64,000 nucleotides of DNA from Schizochytrium sp. CCTCC M209059 (lineage: Eukaryota > Sar > Bigyra > Thraustochytrida > Thraustochytriidae), in assembly GCA_000818945.1 (NCBI GenBank), contig KN805383.1:444552-508551 (forward strand). Reading direction: 5' to 3'. Below are positions 1-8,839 of the stretch, piece by piece. Under the pieces are notes generated by a model that ran no database searches, had not been told where the DNA came from, and saw nothing but the letters and a program-made list of their open reading frames with translations. Position numbers and translations under genes: made by a program. Numbering within the stretch: position 1 is the first letter of the stretch; each line of letters starts with the position of its first letter.

Positions 1-313
1 AGCGCTGCCCTTAGGAATTTGCTTGCCTGCTTGCAATACTTTGCTCGCTCGGAAAGCGCGCGAAAGGCCCTGCCTCCTCGCAAGAGGCGCATTATCTTTT
101 CGAGCAGACCGTGGGCGGGCCCTCGCCGCCTGCGTCCTTGCTCGCTCGAGCCTGAGCTTGAGCCTGAGAGCCCGAACCTGAGAGCACGAGCCTGAGCCCT
201 CGGCGCAGCGTTGCGCCCCGTTGCATTGTGCTGCGCTGCGTTGCAGACGGCACATTCTACCGCAAAAGGTTGCGGCGCGCTTCTCTATCGGTTTAAAGTC
301 GTGCGCTGCGGTC
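1..313. other. noncoding 5' flank with degenerate GAGCCTGAG repeats
   Basis: No gene is seen. The stretch at about 148-198 holds several imperfect copies of GAGCCTGAG, followed by TGCG/GCTGC-rich low-complexity DNA. It lies directly upstream of the first ATG-started gene and probably holds its promoter and 5' UTR. A reading frame continues upstream from 314 to a TTG at 221, but no ATG supports a longer protein. Confidence 0.5.
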
Positions 314-2857
314 ATGAGCGAGGACGGCGACAATGACACGGACTCCATGGCGTCCCAGCCCCAGGTAGTGTACGATCTACCTCGGGGTGGCAAGATTGTC
401 ATGACAGAAATTGGACCTATTCAGTTTGGCATCCCGCCAGAAACAATCAAAGACAGCATGGTGCTGGGGCTCGGCATCCCTGCCTTTTTTGTCGTACCGA
501 CCGAGCGCTTCGTCAAGAAGTTTGGTCCAAGTCAAGGAGTGAATGTTGCCGAGTTCGAATTCCCAGCGTATTGCAACTTCTTTTTTAAGAATGGCAAGCG
601 AGTCTGCCTTGTCGTGAACGACGAAGACGTAAAGACGCGTATCCAAAATGTCTTTCAGGAAACCCTCCTCGGCCCGCGTGAATGGGACCCAGAAGTCGAC
701 TTCGCGCCCGACTATCCCGTACACAAGCGGCCTGACCTCATCAAGGAACTCGAGTACTTTCGGCACTTTGGCGACAAACTCATCACAGTAGACCTTCTTC
801 TTTCATTTGCCATCTTTGACGAGACATCTCGACGTGTCAAGCTTCCCTCCGAGGACGGATCAACATTCGTGGAGATTCTCATGCACGACGAAAAGTACAT
901 TATTTTTGACGCAGAGGGTAATGAGATCGCGATCATCGACGAACGTGTACGCATCCCCCACAGTCCTTCGCCCGAAGCCGTTCTCGACGCACCAGTCTTC
1001 AAGCCGCCCCTCTTTGGCGTCACGGTTCTCGGCAGCTCGCACGGATTCGATCCCAAGGGAAGCACATCGGGATATGTACTATGGATGAATCGACGCGGCC
1101 TCATGGTGGACCCGCCGCCCAACTCGTCCGTCTTGCTTCAGGAAAACAACATTGCCCCCTCGCTCATCGATGCTGTCATTGTCACACACTGCCATGCGGA
1201 CCATGACGCAGGGACCTTTCAAAAAATCCTTCAGGAAGGCAAAGTTACGCTCATGACCACGCCAACGATTCACGGTTGCTTCCTACGAAAATATGCCGCG
1301 CTTTCAGGCCTCGACGAGTCATTCCTCACGACCGTTTTCTCTTTTCGTCCCGTTCGCGTCGGCGCCGATGTCAAGTGCCGGGGCGGCGTGCTTCGCTTTT
1401 TCTACAGTCTACACTCCATCCCCTGCGTGGGCTTTGAGGCCTTTTTTGGTGGGCGAAGCATCGTTTTCTCGGCCGATCATATGAACGATCCGACGCGCAT
1501 TCGGCAGCTCTGCGAAGATGGAGTACTCTCGCCGGGACGCCGGGACGCGCTGCTCGAGTTTCCTTGGGACCGCGATCTCATTCTGCATGAGGCAGGCGTG
1601 CCGCCCATTCATACCCCCATGGAAACCCTCAGTGCGTTGCCAGATGATGTCAAGAAGAGACTGTATGTGGTCCACGTGTCGCTCGACAAGATCCCAGAGG
1701 GGTCTGGCCTACGTGCTGCAATTCCTGGAGTTGAACACACCATTTCGCTCGACGGCGTCGAAGAGCCACCGCACTCGCGCGCGCTCGAAATTCTCGATCT
1801 TGTGTCCTCGATACCCCTTTTTTCGCACCTCACTGTCAAGCACGCGTCCGACATTCTCTCCTTTTGTAGGACAGAGGAGATTCGTGCCGGCGAGTGCATC
1901 CTACGCAAGGGAGATATTGGTTCTTGCTTCTATGCCGTTATGTCTGGCCGCTGCGAGGTGCGTGTGGTCGACACTCGCAAAGTATGCAAAGAACGAGCAG
2001 CCTCGGTACGTGACGAGGAGGAAGAAAAGGGGAACCAGACGACGCGAAGCGAAGACGCCGCCCCCTCGAAGCCTGGGAGCCCTGCAACTGGAGCCTCAAT
2101 TGGAAATCCTCGCGAATCGCCGAGGAAAACAACAACCGTGAAGACCTACTATGCGGGCGACTACTTTGGAGAGCAAGCACTCATCGCAGAAAACCCGTTG
2201 CGCACTGCAGACATTTTTGCCATCGTGGACGTGACGCTGCTCAAGTTCGAGCGCGAGGATTTTCGCTGGATGCTCCAGGGTACGGACGTAATCCAGCGCA
2301 TGGACCACCTCGTTGGCATGCGGCAGTCGGGCAGCTGGGCTACGATCGGCGCTAACTCATTACTGCGCATGCTCAGCGAATCGCAAAAAACGCAGCTCGA
2401 GACCATTTTCGAGCGCCGTATTTTCCGCGAAGGAGAGAGCATTTGGAACGACGGAGATCCCATTGAGTACGCTTGTGTTGTTGAGACGGGCCGCCTCTGT
2501 TGCTCGGACCCGACTTCACTTCTTCCGACGAGCGGTCCTACGGGCGGGCCGCCCCCACCGCAAGTTCTCCAAGCCAGCCAAACCTCACCGCGCGTAGCTG
2601 GTGCGGCGCCGCAGAGACAAGGTCGCCGTGACCGTCGCCAATCCGCCCGTTATAGCTTTAGCGGAAACAACACCTATACCCGAGGGGCTCTCATTCTCGA
2701 AACGGATGCCATGCTTGACAATAAGCCGCACAATCTCAAGCTCGAGGCTCTTGAAAGCACATCGTGTCTACTCATCCCACGCGCAGGTCTACTCGAGTTC
2801 TTCAAAGGCAACCCGGGATTTTTGCTGAGTGTCATTCACACGCGCTGCATTACCTGA
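314..2857 (+). CDS. metallo-beta-lactamase domain protein fused to cyclic-nucleotide-binding domains
   Basis: The 847-residue product joins a metallo-hydrolase to cyclic-nucleotide-binding modules. The metallo-beta-lactamase motif is intact: H292-C-H294-A-D296-H297, followed by candidate ligands H367 and D388. A cNMP-binding fold spans about 500-655, with the phosphate-binding cassette FGEQALIAENPLRTADI keeping the key Glu and Arg; an acidic insert of about 60 residues sits inside it. A second cNMP-like region (about 677-840) lacks an FGE cassette and looks degenerate. About 220 conserved-looking residues precede the hydrolase. By family knowledge, cAMP or cGMP binding may control the hydrolase, but the substrate is unknown. 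ATG 314 was chosen because the frame upstream opens only at a TTG. The gene converges on riboflavin kinase. Confidence 0.85.
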   Translation: MSEDGDNDTDSMASQPQVVYDLPRGGKIVMTEIGPIQFGIPPETIKDSMVLGLGIPAFFVVPTERFVKKFGPSQGVNVAEFEFPAYCNFFFKNGKRVCLVVNDEDVKTRIQNVFQETLLGPREWDPEVDFAPDYPVHKRPDLIKELEYFRHFGDKLITVDLLLSFAIFDETSRRVKLPSEDGSTFVEILMHDEKYIIFDAEGNEIAIIDERVRIPHSPSPEAVLDAPVFKPPLFGVTVLGSSHGFDPKGSTSGYVLWMNRRGLMVDPPPNSSVLLQENNIAPSLIDAVIVTHCHADHDAGTFQKILQEGKVTLMTTPTIHGCFLRKYAALSGLDESFLTTVFSFRPVRVGADVKCRGGVLRFFYSLHSIPCVGFEAFFGGRSIVFSADHMNDPTRIRQLCEDGVLSPGRRDALLEFPWDRDLILHEAGVPPIHTPMETLSALPDDVKKRLYVVHVSLDKIPEGSGLRAAIPGVEHTISLDGVEEPPHSRALEILDLVSSIPLFSHLTVKHASDILSFCRTEEIRAGECILRKGDIGSCFYAVMSGRCEVRVVDTRKVCKERAASVRDEEEEKGNQTTRSEDAAPSKPGSPATGASIGNPRESPRKTTTVKTYYAGDYFGEQALIAENPLRTADIFAIVDVTLLKFEREDFRWMLQGTDVIQRMDHLVGMRQSGSWATIGANSLLRMLSESQKTQLETIFERRIFREGESIWNDGDPIEYACVVETGRLCCSDPTSLLPTSGPTGGPPPPQVLQASQTSPRVAGAAPQRQGRRDRRQSARYSFSGNNTYTRGALILETDAMLDNKPHNLKLEALESTSCLLIPRAGLLEFFKGNPGFLLSVIHTRCIT

Positions 2858-3250
2858 TCAGCGCCAAGACAGCCAAGGAACTGTCATCCTCGTTCCTTTT
2901 TCCCGCTTCTCCCTTTCCACGCTACCAGTCCTCGTCTTTCTTTTCATTCGGAAGATGGTGAAGGCGAAAGCAGGAGAGAAGAAGCTGGCCGGTATAAGGG
3001 CTCGGCTCGGTTCGTCTCGTCTCGTTTCCTTACCTTGCATTGGGAGTGAGACACCAGTGCAGCTCAATGTGATGGAAACTCGCAAGAAATCTTCTTGTCA
3101 GCTCTGGCTTCAATCGTGATTTTAAAATGTGAATGTATCTGTGTGCATGTGTCAGAGTATAATGTCTACGTGGTATACATGGTGAAATTGAAGCCTCCGT
3201 CATGTGGGTCAACATTTTTGTCAAAACTCAGAAGATCAATAGCGGGCGCC
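2858..3250. other. convergent intergenic region, 3' UTRs
   Basis: This is 393 bases between two convergent stop codons. It contains pyrimidine-rich and TG-rich stretches (for example around 3130-3160) but no supported gene or structured RNA. It most likely holds the two 3' UTRs and polyadenylation signals. Confidence 0.5.
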
Positions 3251-4051
3251 CTATGGAAGTTTAGCCTTGAGAGGCTCGTAGCGCTTGTCATCGAGAGCCT
3301 TGACGGCGATCGCCTTGTCATTGTCGATGGCTTCTACTAGCGCTTCCATGGAATCAAAGTTGAGCTCCGGCCTAATCTTGGCGCAGACCACGATCGAGAG
3401 CATCTTGCCGTAAAAGTCCCCTTTGAAATCGTGCAGAATGTGCGGTTCCACCGTCTTCTTGTCATTCTTAAAGTACGGATTCCACCCGATGGAGGTGACC
3501 ATCTTGTACACCTTGCCGTCGATTTTTGCCCATCCAAAGTACACGCCGGTGCCGAAGCTCTCGAGCGCGTTGCCCACGGCTTTCTCGTCAATGTTTGCGG
3601 TCGGGCATCCGAGCAACTTTCCGCCACGCCCAAATCCCTCGACCACTTCGCCATGGAGAACCAGAGGCGGTTCCACCTGGCTCACGTCGGCAGCAGTGTA
3701 AAGACCACGCTGCTGCCTCGTCGCGCGAGCGCCTTGCCGTACCGACTGCCGTACGAGCCACAGCGCGCCCGCGGCGCCTGCCGCGAAGATTCCCGCCTCG
3801 CGCATCATCGTCCGAAGCCGAGTCTTCACGCGCGCGTCAGCGTCGACGCAAACGCAATCCGCGTGTCTCGCCTGCGCCACGTGCCCAAGGTGCTCTGCGT
3901 GCCCTGCGAGCGAGCAGCTGCAGATCTTCAAGACTCGCGCGCCCTGCGCGACGACGGACGCCTTGGGAATGCTCGAGCTTCCACAGAAACAACGCGGACC
4001 TTCTGCGAAGTGGTCTAAGAAAGCCCGTGCCACATAGTTAGGTCTTTTCAT
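3251..4051 (-). CDS. riboflavin kinase (flavokinase)
   Basis: This enzyme phosphorylates riboflavin with ATP to give FMN. The C-terminal 150 residues carry the family signature: GRGGKLLGCPTANI (nucleotide-binding loop with the PTAN motif), then GVYFGWA, then NPYFKNDKKTVEPHILHDF with the catalytic Glu in TVEPHIL, then FYGKML. It is a monofunctional, eukaryote-type kinase; no FAD synthetase domain is present. The first ATG gives 266 residues, longer than the usual 150-165. Residues 1-81 look unconserved, and a second start at Met82/83 (3808/3805) would begin just before a hydrophobic stretch, AGIFAAGAAGALWLV, that could be a membrane anchor or targeting signal. The kinase assignment is firm; the start is not. 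Confidence 0.9.
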   Translation of the reverse strand: MKRPNYVARAFLDHFAEGPRCFCGSSSIPKASVVAQGARVLKICSCSLAGHAEHLGHVAQARHADCVCVDADARVKTRLRTMMREAGIFAAGAAGALWLVRQSVRQGARATRQQRGLYTAADVSQVEPPLVLHGEVVEGFGRGGKLLGCPTANIDEKAVGNALESFGTGVYFGWAKIDGKVYKMVTSIGWNPYFKNDKKTVEPHILHDFKGDFYGKMLSIVVCAKIRPELNFDSMEALVEAIDNDKAIAVKALDDKRYEPLKAKLP

Positions 4052-4262
4052 AGGGTTGTGAACCCCCCTTTCTCGAGGTCATGATGATGGCGAATCGGAG
4101 CCTCAACAGAAAAGCAAGAACGAAGCTCGTGTCCAAGGGCCATGGGACGGCTCACACGTCACGTGAATCGCCGTTGAACCTATCGTCTGTTGGGCCTGCA
4201 TCTTTGGCGCCAAGAAAGAAGAAAAGCGCCACACCGTCAAGCTGGGCTTCAATCCGGAAACT

Positions 4263-4766
4263 ATGTTTGCCAGTCGCAACGAAACTATGGTGGACCACCA
4301 GTTTGTTGAGGGCGCACAAGAACAACAAAAGCAAGTTCGACAGCACCACCAGCTACACAACCAGCACGAGCAGCAGCAGCAGCAGCAGCAAAGGCAGCAG
4401 CAAAGGCAGCAGTGCATGCAAGGCATTGAAGACGTTGAAGCCCTTGTCGAAGCATTGGAAGCCCTCAGTGTCGATGACCCGAGAAGACAAACCTTGCTTC
4501 AAGGACAGCCTGCTGCGCTTGTGCAAGAGGCCTTAAAGATCCTCGATGGGCGAAGTAGCGTTCTCAGGGACCGCGGCCAGGCCGATATCCTGCGCGATGC
4601 AGCTAAAGATGGTTCATCGTTCATGTGCACTCGCTGCGAAGGTCTCATCGCGATATCGCGGAAGGAATTTCACCAAGAATGGTGCCCTGCCGCTCCACAG
4701 CCTCGCGATCAAGCGGCGGCGATGCCCTCCTTTAGCGCTGGAGGGGCCCCGATGGATCTCGAATGA
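4263..4766 (+). CDS. small polyglutamine protein with C-terminal zinc-finger-like motif
   Basis: A 167-residue protein of unrecognised family. After 30 residues comes a Gln/His-rich tract (about 20-50) encoded by CAG/CAA repeats, then a helical acidic segment (EDVEALVEALEALSVDD). The C-terminal part has CTRCEGLIAISRKEFHQEWC, a C-x2-C-x12-H-x4-C arrangement that could bind one zinc. The same frame stays open upstream to 4167, adding ACIFGAKKEEKRHTVKLGFN without an ATG, so a 5' exon may be missing; ATGs at 4081-4087 are in another frame and no clean splice pair was found. Function unknown. Confidence 0.55.
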   Translation: MFASRNETMVDHQFVEGAQEQQKQVRQHHQLHNQHEQQQQQQQRQQQRQQCMQGIEDVEALVEALEALSVDDPRRQTLLQGQPAALVQEALKILDGRSSVLRDRGQADILRDAAKDGSSFMCTRCEGLIAISRKEFHQEWCPAAPQPRDQAAAMPSFSAGGAPMDLE

Positions 4767-5138
4767 AACAGCTCCACCCTCAACTCCAATTTTGCCAGAA
4801 TGCATTTCACTTCGTGAATTTGTGGCGAGAAGAAACCAAGATGAATCGCGCATGGAGCACGATACTTTTTAGATAGCATTCCTGCTTGACTGCGCGCATG
4901 TGCGCTTTACAACGCCAGTATGTAGAATAGATGATGACGTAAGTGTCGACCGCCGAGCTTAAATTTCATGCACAGGTCAACGACCTCATTTGTAAACAAT
5001 TTTATCTTTTCCTTTCGAAATTGTCTGTGTGCAAAATTATGCAAGAAGCTCGATCACAAAGCGACAAAAGCAACTCGGTGACTTGGTCTTACACTTCAAA
5101 GCTTTTGTCCTAACATATTCTACTTCTATCGGTGGTAA
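4767..5138. other. convergent intergenic region
   Basis: 372 bases between the 3' ends of the zinc-finger gene and ATP10. It is AT-richer than the flanking genes and shows no coding signal, RNA gene or repeat that could be supported. Confidence 0.5.
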
Positions 5139-6005
5139 TCATCGCGCAGGATCCTTTTCTTCCAAAAGTTCAGTGAGGCAGCGAATAAGCTGCAAGCTCT
5201 CGTGAAAAGTGCACTCCGCGCATCCTTTCCATCGTACGAGACCTTGCGGGTCGATGAGAAAGGCATATCCTACAATGCGATTGCGAATATCGAGCGACGG
5301 TTTCCAAGGGGAGAAATCGCCGTAATAGGCTGCTGTAGAGTTGGCATGACGAGGATCCACGGTTTTCTCAAAGACGCGACCTAGCACACCAGAAAATGCA
5401 CGATAGAGGCGGTTTTCAACTGCGGAGACGGTGACGATCTGTAGCGATCGCTTGTTGCGCTGTTTTTGAGACGTCACGCCTGCGTGCAAGTGGCGCTCCA
5501 CAGGGTCTCTCCACGTCGGCAGATGATCGAAACCAAGCTGGTTAAAAGATACCAAGAGTAGGGTGACGCGTCCAGTGCTCGGAACAAACAGAGGCTGGCC
5601 CGTAATAGCCTCCAGATTGAGCGGCGGCATCTTTTTAGCGTCTTCGCGTGGGATTAGCATTTCGTTCGCCTCGAAGAGTTTCATGTCTGGCTTTTCATGC
5701 ACGCGTCTCAGCTGCACGAGAAGGCTGGTTTCCATCCATGCGCGTAGTTTGCCCATGAGCTCCTCGTGTCTCTCCTGCTTTGCACTCTTTTCCTCCTTTT
5801 CAGGCTCCTCTTGCTGCTGCTGCTGCTGTTGCTGCTGCTGTTGCTGCTGCTGTTGCTGCTGCTGCTTTTCTTGCTGGCTGTCACCGCGTGGGTCTCCCTG
5901 CGCGGCGGCCGCGAGACCCCGCCGCTCAATCATGGCCGTGGTCATTGGTGCCCTTCGCGCCAGGCCCCGCGCGCCCAAGGCGGCCTTTGCGGCGTGGGCG
6001 AGCAT
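5139..6005 (-). CDS. ATP10: mitochondrial F1Fo-ATPase assembly factor ATP10
   Basis: ATP10 is an inner-membrane protein that assists assembly of subunit 6 into the Fo sector of ATP synthase. The core (about 125-285) shows the family pattern: PLNLEAITGQPLFVPSTG, then the strand VTLLLVSFNQLGFDHLPTW, and near the C-terminus IVGYAFLIDPQGLVRWKG followed by CAECT. The N-terminus is rich in Ala and Arg with no acidic residues for 26 residues, a typical mitochondrial presequence. An 18-glutamine run (5811-5864, mixed CAG/CAA) and a Lys/Glu linker separate presequence and core. Length is 288 residues, normal for the family once the polyQ is allowed for. It diverges from SF3A3 262 bp away. Confidence 0.9.
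   Translation of the reverse strand: MLAHAAKAALGARGLARRAPMTTAMIERRGLAAAAQGDPRGDSQQEKQQQQQQQQQQQQQQQQQQEEPEKEEKSAKQERHEELMGKLRAWMETSLLVQLRRVHEKPDMKLFEANEMLIPREDAKKMPPLNLEAITGQPLFVPSTGRVTLLLVSFNQLGFDHLPTWRDPVERHLHAGVTSQKQRNKRSLQIVTVSAVENRLYRAFSGVLGRVFEKTVDPRHANSTAAYYGDFSPWKPSLDIRNRIVGYAFLIDPQGLVRWKGCAECTFHESLQLIRCLTELLEEKDPAR
5811..5864 (-). repeat. CAG/CAA polyglutamine tract in ATP10
   Basis: Eighteen consecutive glutamine codons, with CAA interruptions at regular spacing, lie between presequence and core of ATP10. The interruptions should limit slippage. Confidence 0.95.
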
Positions 6006-6114
6006 CCCGCGTAGCCCCGTACCCTCGCTGCCTCCCCTTCTCCCCTTCTCCCTCCTCGCTCACTCGCTGCCGCGGCTGCCTTGACGCTTTGGCTGCTCCT
6101 GCTCGAGCCCGCTC

Positions 6115-6231
6115 ATGACGGCCACCGAGTCGCCGTCCAAGAAGAAGAAGAAGAAGAAGGAGAAGGAGAAGGAGAAGGAGAAGGAGAAGGAGAAGGAGAA
6201 GGAGAAGAAGCAGCAGGTCGAGCGAGCATAA
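6115..6231 (+). CDS. upstream ORF (38 aa, Lys/Glu repeat) in frame with SF3A3
   Basis: An ATG at 6115 opens a 38-codon frame: MTATESPS, seven lysines, then Glu-Lys dipeptides and EKKQQVERA, ending at TAA 6229-6231. It lies 36 bases before the SF3A3 ATG and in the same frame (153 bases, 51 codons between the two ATGs). It may be a translated regulatory uORF or may simply be 5' UTR; transcription start is unknown. Confidence 0.35.
   Translation: MTATESPSKKKKKKKEKEKEKEKEKEKEKEKKQQVERA
6139..6210 (+). repeat. AAG then GAGAAG microsatellite
   Basis: Seven AAG units are followed by eight GAGAAG units and a final AAG. The repeat is purine-only on the plus strand and falls in the SF3A3 leader. Confidence 0.9.
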
Positions 6232-6267
6232 CCGGAAAGGAAGACCGCGGGGCGCTTGCGCGGGACC

Positions 6268-7746
6268 ATGGAGCGCGCGCGCGGGGCGGTGGAGGAGCTG
6301 GAGGGCCTCGAGCGCGGCGTAGCGGCCGCGCTGGCCCGCAAGAAACGCGCCGGGGGCAGGCTTGGCAGACTGAACGAGGACTTCAAGATCGCCAAGCTCC
6401 TCCGCGAGACCGCAGCCGCCGCGCGAGACGCCGCCGCCTGGCGCGAGCGCGGCCAGAATGTCGAGGAGGAGGTGGCTCGCATCAAGAGCGAGGACATGCA
6501 GGGTTTTTTTATGGAAAAGCGCGCGCTACAAGAGTTCTACACGCGGCATCCAAACGCCAAGGGCCAGGTCGATGTCCTCGAGGTCTGCGCCGCGCGCGCG
6601 GCGGAGGCGCCGCAGTGGAGCGGCGAGGAGCGCCACGGCAAGTACCTTGACCTGCACGCACTCTTCCACACGTTTACAAACCTGAAGGGCGCCGACAGCC
6701 TCGGGAAAAACATCTCCTACACCGACTACCTCGGTCGTCTAGCCAACTTTGCGGACATTGACATTCTCAAGGTCAAAGCGCACAGGCCGTATTTCGAGTA
6801 CCTCAAGGCGCTTCATGCTTATCTCGACGGGTTCCATCGTCGAGCACAAGCACTTGTTTTCTTAGACCTCGACGCTGTGGCGGCGCGCTTCGAAGACGCC
6901 TGGCGAGAAGGTCGCGTCGCCGGCTGGGAGCGAACGCAGCTCCAGTCTGACGCGGAAGTGGCCGCGCTTGATGCTCCAAAAGTTATGCGAGAGCTTCTGG
7001 TTCGCGGCGCAAAATCAGGCGGAAGCCCGCCGCAACGAGTTGAACGTCTCAACCTCATTCGTAAGCACCCTTTGCACCAAGGACCTGCCGAGTTGGCGCG
7101 TCCGCCGAGCGACGCACAAGAAGCAAAAGTTTGGCGCAAGGCGCGCCTTTTTGACGCGTATCAAGTAGCTCGCGAGGAGGCCCTTGTTCAGTTTCTCGTA
7201 GAGAATTTGGCAGACTTTGTGGACGCAACCGTCTCCTTCATCACGCGCAAACAAACTCAAACGTACGAAGAGCTTCGCCAGGAGGAAGAGGCAGAGGCAA
7301 AACGCGAGCTTGGCGACGACGATGACGAGGATGCTCTTTACGCGGACGCCGCTGACAATGACCTCGACAACGATCGCAATCCTCAGAATCTGCCTCTTGA
7401 TTGGGATGGGAAACCGATCCCACTTTGGCTGTACAAACTGCACGGTCTCAATGTTGAGTACACGTGCGAAATATGCGGCAACCACATTTACCGCGGTCGA
7501 CACGCCTATGAGCGTCATTTTCGCGATTGGCGTCACGCGCATGGCATGAGTGTCCTCGGTATTCCAAACACGGCACACTTTCATGAAATAAGCAAGATTG
7601 ACGAGGCCCGCGCCCTCAACGCCAAGCTTCGCTCCAGCATTGAGCAAGATACATTTTCTCGAGACCATGAGCAGCTTGAGGATTCCGAGGGCAACGTTCT
7701 TGATCGCAAGACATATTTAGATCTCAAGCGTCAGGGTTTGCTATGA
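6268..7746 (+). CDS. SF3A3: splicing factor 3A subunit 3 (SF3a60/Prp9)
   Basis: A subunit of the U2 snRNP SF3a complex, which helps U2 bind the branch site; nuclear. The 492-residue product aligns end to end with human SF3A3 (501 residues). FFMEKRALQEFYTRHPN (about 78-94) matches the N-terminal PRP9 segment, and NLPLDWDGKPIPLWLYKLHGL matches the conserved stretch before the matrin-type zinc finger. That finger has CEIC (C398, C401) and H-x5-H in ERHFRDWRH (about 418-424). The C-terminus EDSEGNVLDRKTYLDLKRQG ends the same way as the human protein. ATG 6268 was chosen because the open frame from 6256 begins with TTG. Acidic insert at about 340-370. Confidence 0.95.
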   Translation: MERARGAVEELEGLERGVAAALARKKRAGGRLGRLNEDFKIAKLLRETAAAARDAAAWRERGQNVEEEVARIKSEDMQGFFMEKRALQEFYTRHPNAKGQVDVLEVCAARAAEAPQWSGEERHGKYLDLHALFHTFTNLKGADSLGKNISYTDYLGRLANFADIDILKVKAHRPYFEYLKALHAYLDGFHRRAQALVFLDLDAVAARFEDAWREGRVAGWERTQLQSDAEVAALDAPKVMRELLVRGAKSGGSPPQRVERLNLIRKHPLHQGPAELARPPSDAQEAKVWRKARLFDAYQVAREEALVQFLVENLADFVDATVSFITRKQTQTYEELRQEEEAEAKRELGDDDDEDALYADAADNDLDNDRNPQNLPLDWDGKPIPLWLYKLHGLNVEYTCEICGNHIYRGRHAYERHFRDWRHAHGMSVLGIPNTAHFHEISKIDEARALNAKLRSSIEQDTFSRDHEQLEDSEGNVLDRKTYLDLKRQGLL

Positions 7747-8050
7747 ATGTTCCCCATCGTCAAAACTGAAAAACATACGACCGGTTTTCGAATATTTGTG
7801 CAAGCAAGTGCAAGCAATGCAAGAATGCATGTGGCGCAGACATCGTGAACATGCATCCGAGTCGCAGACATTGCACAAATTCATGTGGTGCAGGCAATCG
7901 AAACGAGGGAAACAAGAGATTCGCAGACCATCGCGCAATATAGTCATAATAAAAGGAGGAGAAGAAAAATAAAGGGACAAGTAATCTTATAGCCGCGCCG
8001 GGTTTGTAGACTGAGGGCCTATGCCTAAGCTTAGTTAGTTAGTTAGTTAG
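7747..8050. other. convergent intergenic region with degenerate repeats
   Basis: 304 bases between two convergent stops. Around 7800-7900 there are degenerate copies of a unit like TGCATGTGGCGCAGACATCG / TTCATGTGGTGCAGGCAATCG, spaced about 65 bases. No gene is supported. Confidence 0.45.
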
Positions 8051-8056
8051 TTAGTT
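8031..8056. repeat. TTAG tetranucleotide repeat overlapping a stop codon
   Basis: Six and a half units of TTAG. On the minus strand it reads CTAA, and the stop codon of the gene at 8051-8839 is one of its TAA triplets. Confidence 0.95.
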
Positions 8057-8839
8057 GAACAAAAGAGCAGCGCCCTCACGATTGCCGGTTCCAGCGAAGT
8101 AATCGCGCGTCATAGTGTTAACTCCCGAAAAGGTAGAATTTCCCGGCGCCATGACTGCAATGGCGTGAATGAGTTGCGTGTCGATAGGACGGTTGCTCTC
8201 CAGAACGCGAACCGCATTGTCCTTGTCGAGAAAGTAAACGCCGACCTCGTTCTGCTTGTTCCAGATTACGAGCTCGGACTGATTGTCACGGGCAAGCTTG
8301 ACAAACTGAGTCCAGCCCTGGTAGTAGCGCTTCATGCCCTTGCCGGTTCCGCCACGCAGGTTTCGAATGAGCTCGCTCTTACCACCGTTTTGCTTGTACT
8401 TGAACTTGGCCACAGGTTTTCCGGGACGGAAAAAGGCCACAGCTCCGCTCACATGTGTCTCGCTCCAATTTAGGAACAGCGTGCCTTCGCTCACTGTGTC
8501 GAATGTGAGGTAGCAGCCCGCCTCGGAGATACCTCCAGACGCAATGAGCACACTGCTCTGTCGCCCGCTGTCTTGGAAGGTCGTCGGCCTCGATGACGAA
8601 GAGTCCGAGGCAGCAGGGTTTGGCAAGGACGCCGGGTTCGGCGACGTCGAAACCCTTGTCGACGGAGACACTTCTGAGCGCGCCGTCGCTCGGCTCTCGG
8701 CATTGCTCTCTCCAGAGCTTGCAGCAGCGAGAGCAGCCACGGCAGAAGTGTGCTCCTTGACAAGATTGATGGGCTGAATCGCCTCGATTGGCTGCAAAAA
8801 CTCCATGGGCTGGAGCATCTCAGAGGAGGTCTCGTCCAT
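8051..8839 (-). CDS. hypothetical protein with disordered N-terminus and beta-rich C-terminal domain
   Basis: A 262-residue protein I do not recognise. Residues 1-100 are Ser/Ala/Pro-rich and start with a short repeated pattern (MEFLQPIEAIQPINLV). Residues 101-262 look folded: ISEAGCYLTFDTVSEGTLFLNW, then SGAVAFFRPGKPVAKFKY, GWTQFVKLARDNQSELVIW and VGVYFLDKDNAVRVLE, an alternation of strands typical of a beta-rich domain. No signal peptide, TM segment or catalytic motif is visible. ATG at 8837-8839 is the first in frame. The stop falls in a CTAA repeat. Confidence 0.7.
   Translation of the reverse strand: MDETSSEMLQPMEFLQPIEAIQPINLVKEHTSAVAALAAASSGESNAESRATARSEVSPSTRVSTSPNPASLPNPAASDSSSSRPTTFQDSGRQSSVLIASGGISEAGCYLTFDTVSEGTLFLNWSETHVSGAVAFFRPGKPVAKFKYKQNGGKSELIRNLRGGTGKGMKRYYQGWTQFVKLARDNQSELVIWNKQNEVGVYFLDKDNAVRVLESNRPIDTQLIHAIAVMAPGNSTFSGVNTMTRDYFAGTGNREGAALLFN

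Larger units (their letters stand above)
6006..6267. promoter_or_regulatory. bidirectional promoter of ATP10 and SF3A3
   Basis: Only 262 bases separate the two divergent start codons, so both promoters and 5' UTRs must lie here. The right half is filled by an AAG/GAGAAG repeat. No clear TATA box is seen. Confidence 0.6.

Noticed and set aside
1518..2141. 207-codon ORF in another frame of the first gene
   Set aside because: It lies wholly within the metallo-beta-lactamase/cNMP coding sequence, which has a clear domain match.
4081..4536. 151-codon ORF with three ATGs upstream of the zinc-finger gene
   Set aside because: Its frame differs from the zinc-finger frame, is Ser/Lys-biased, and no GT-AG pair joins the two cleanly.
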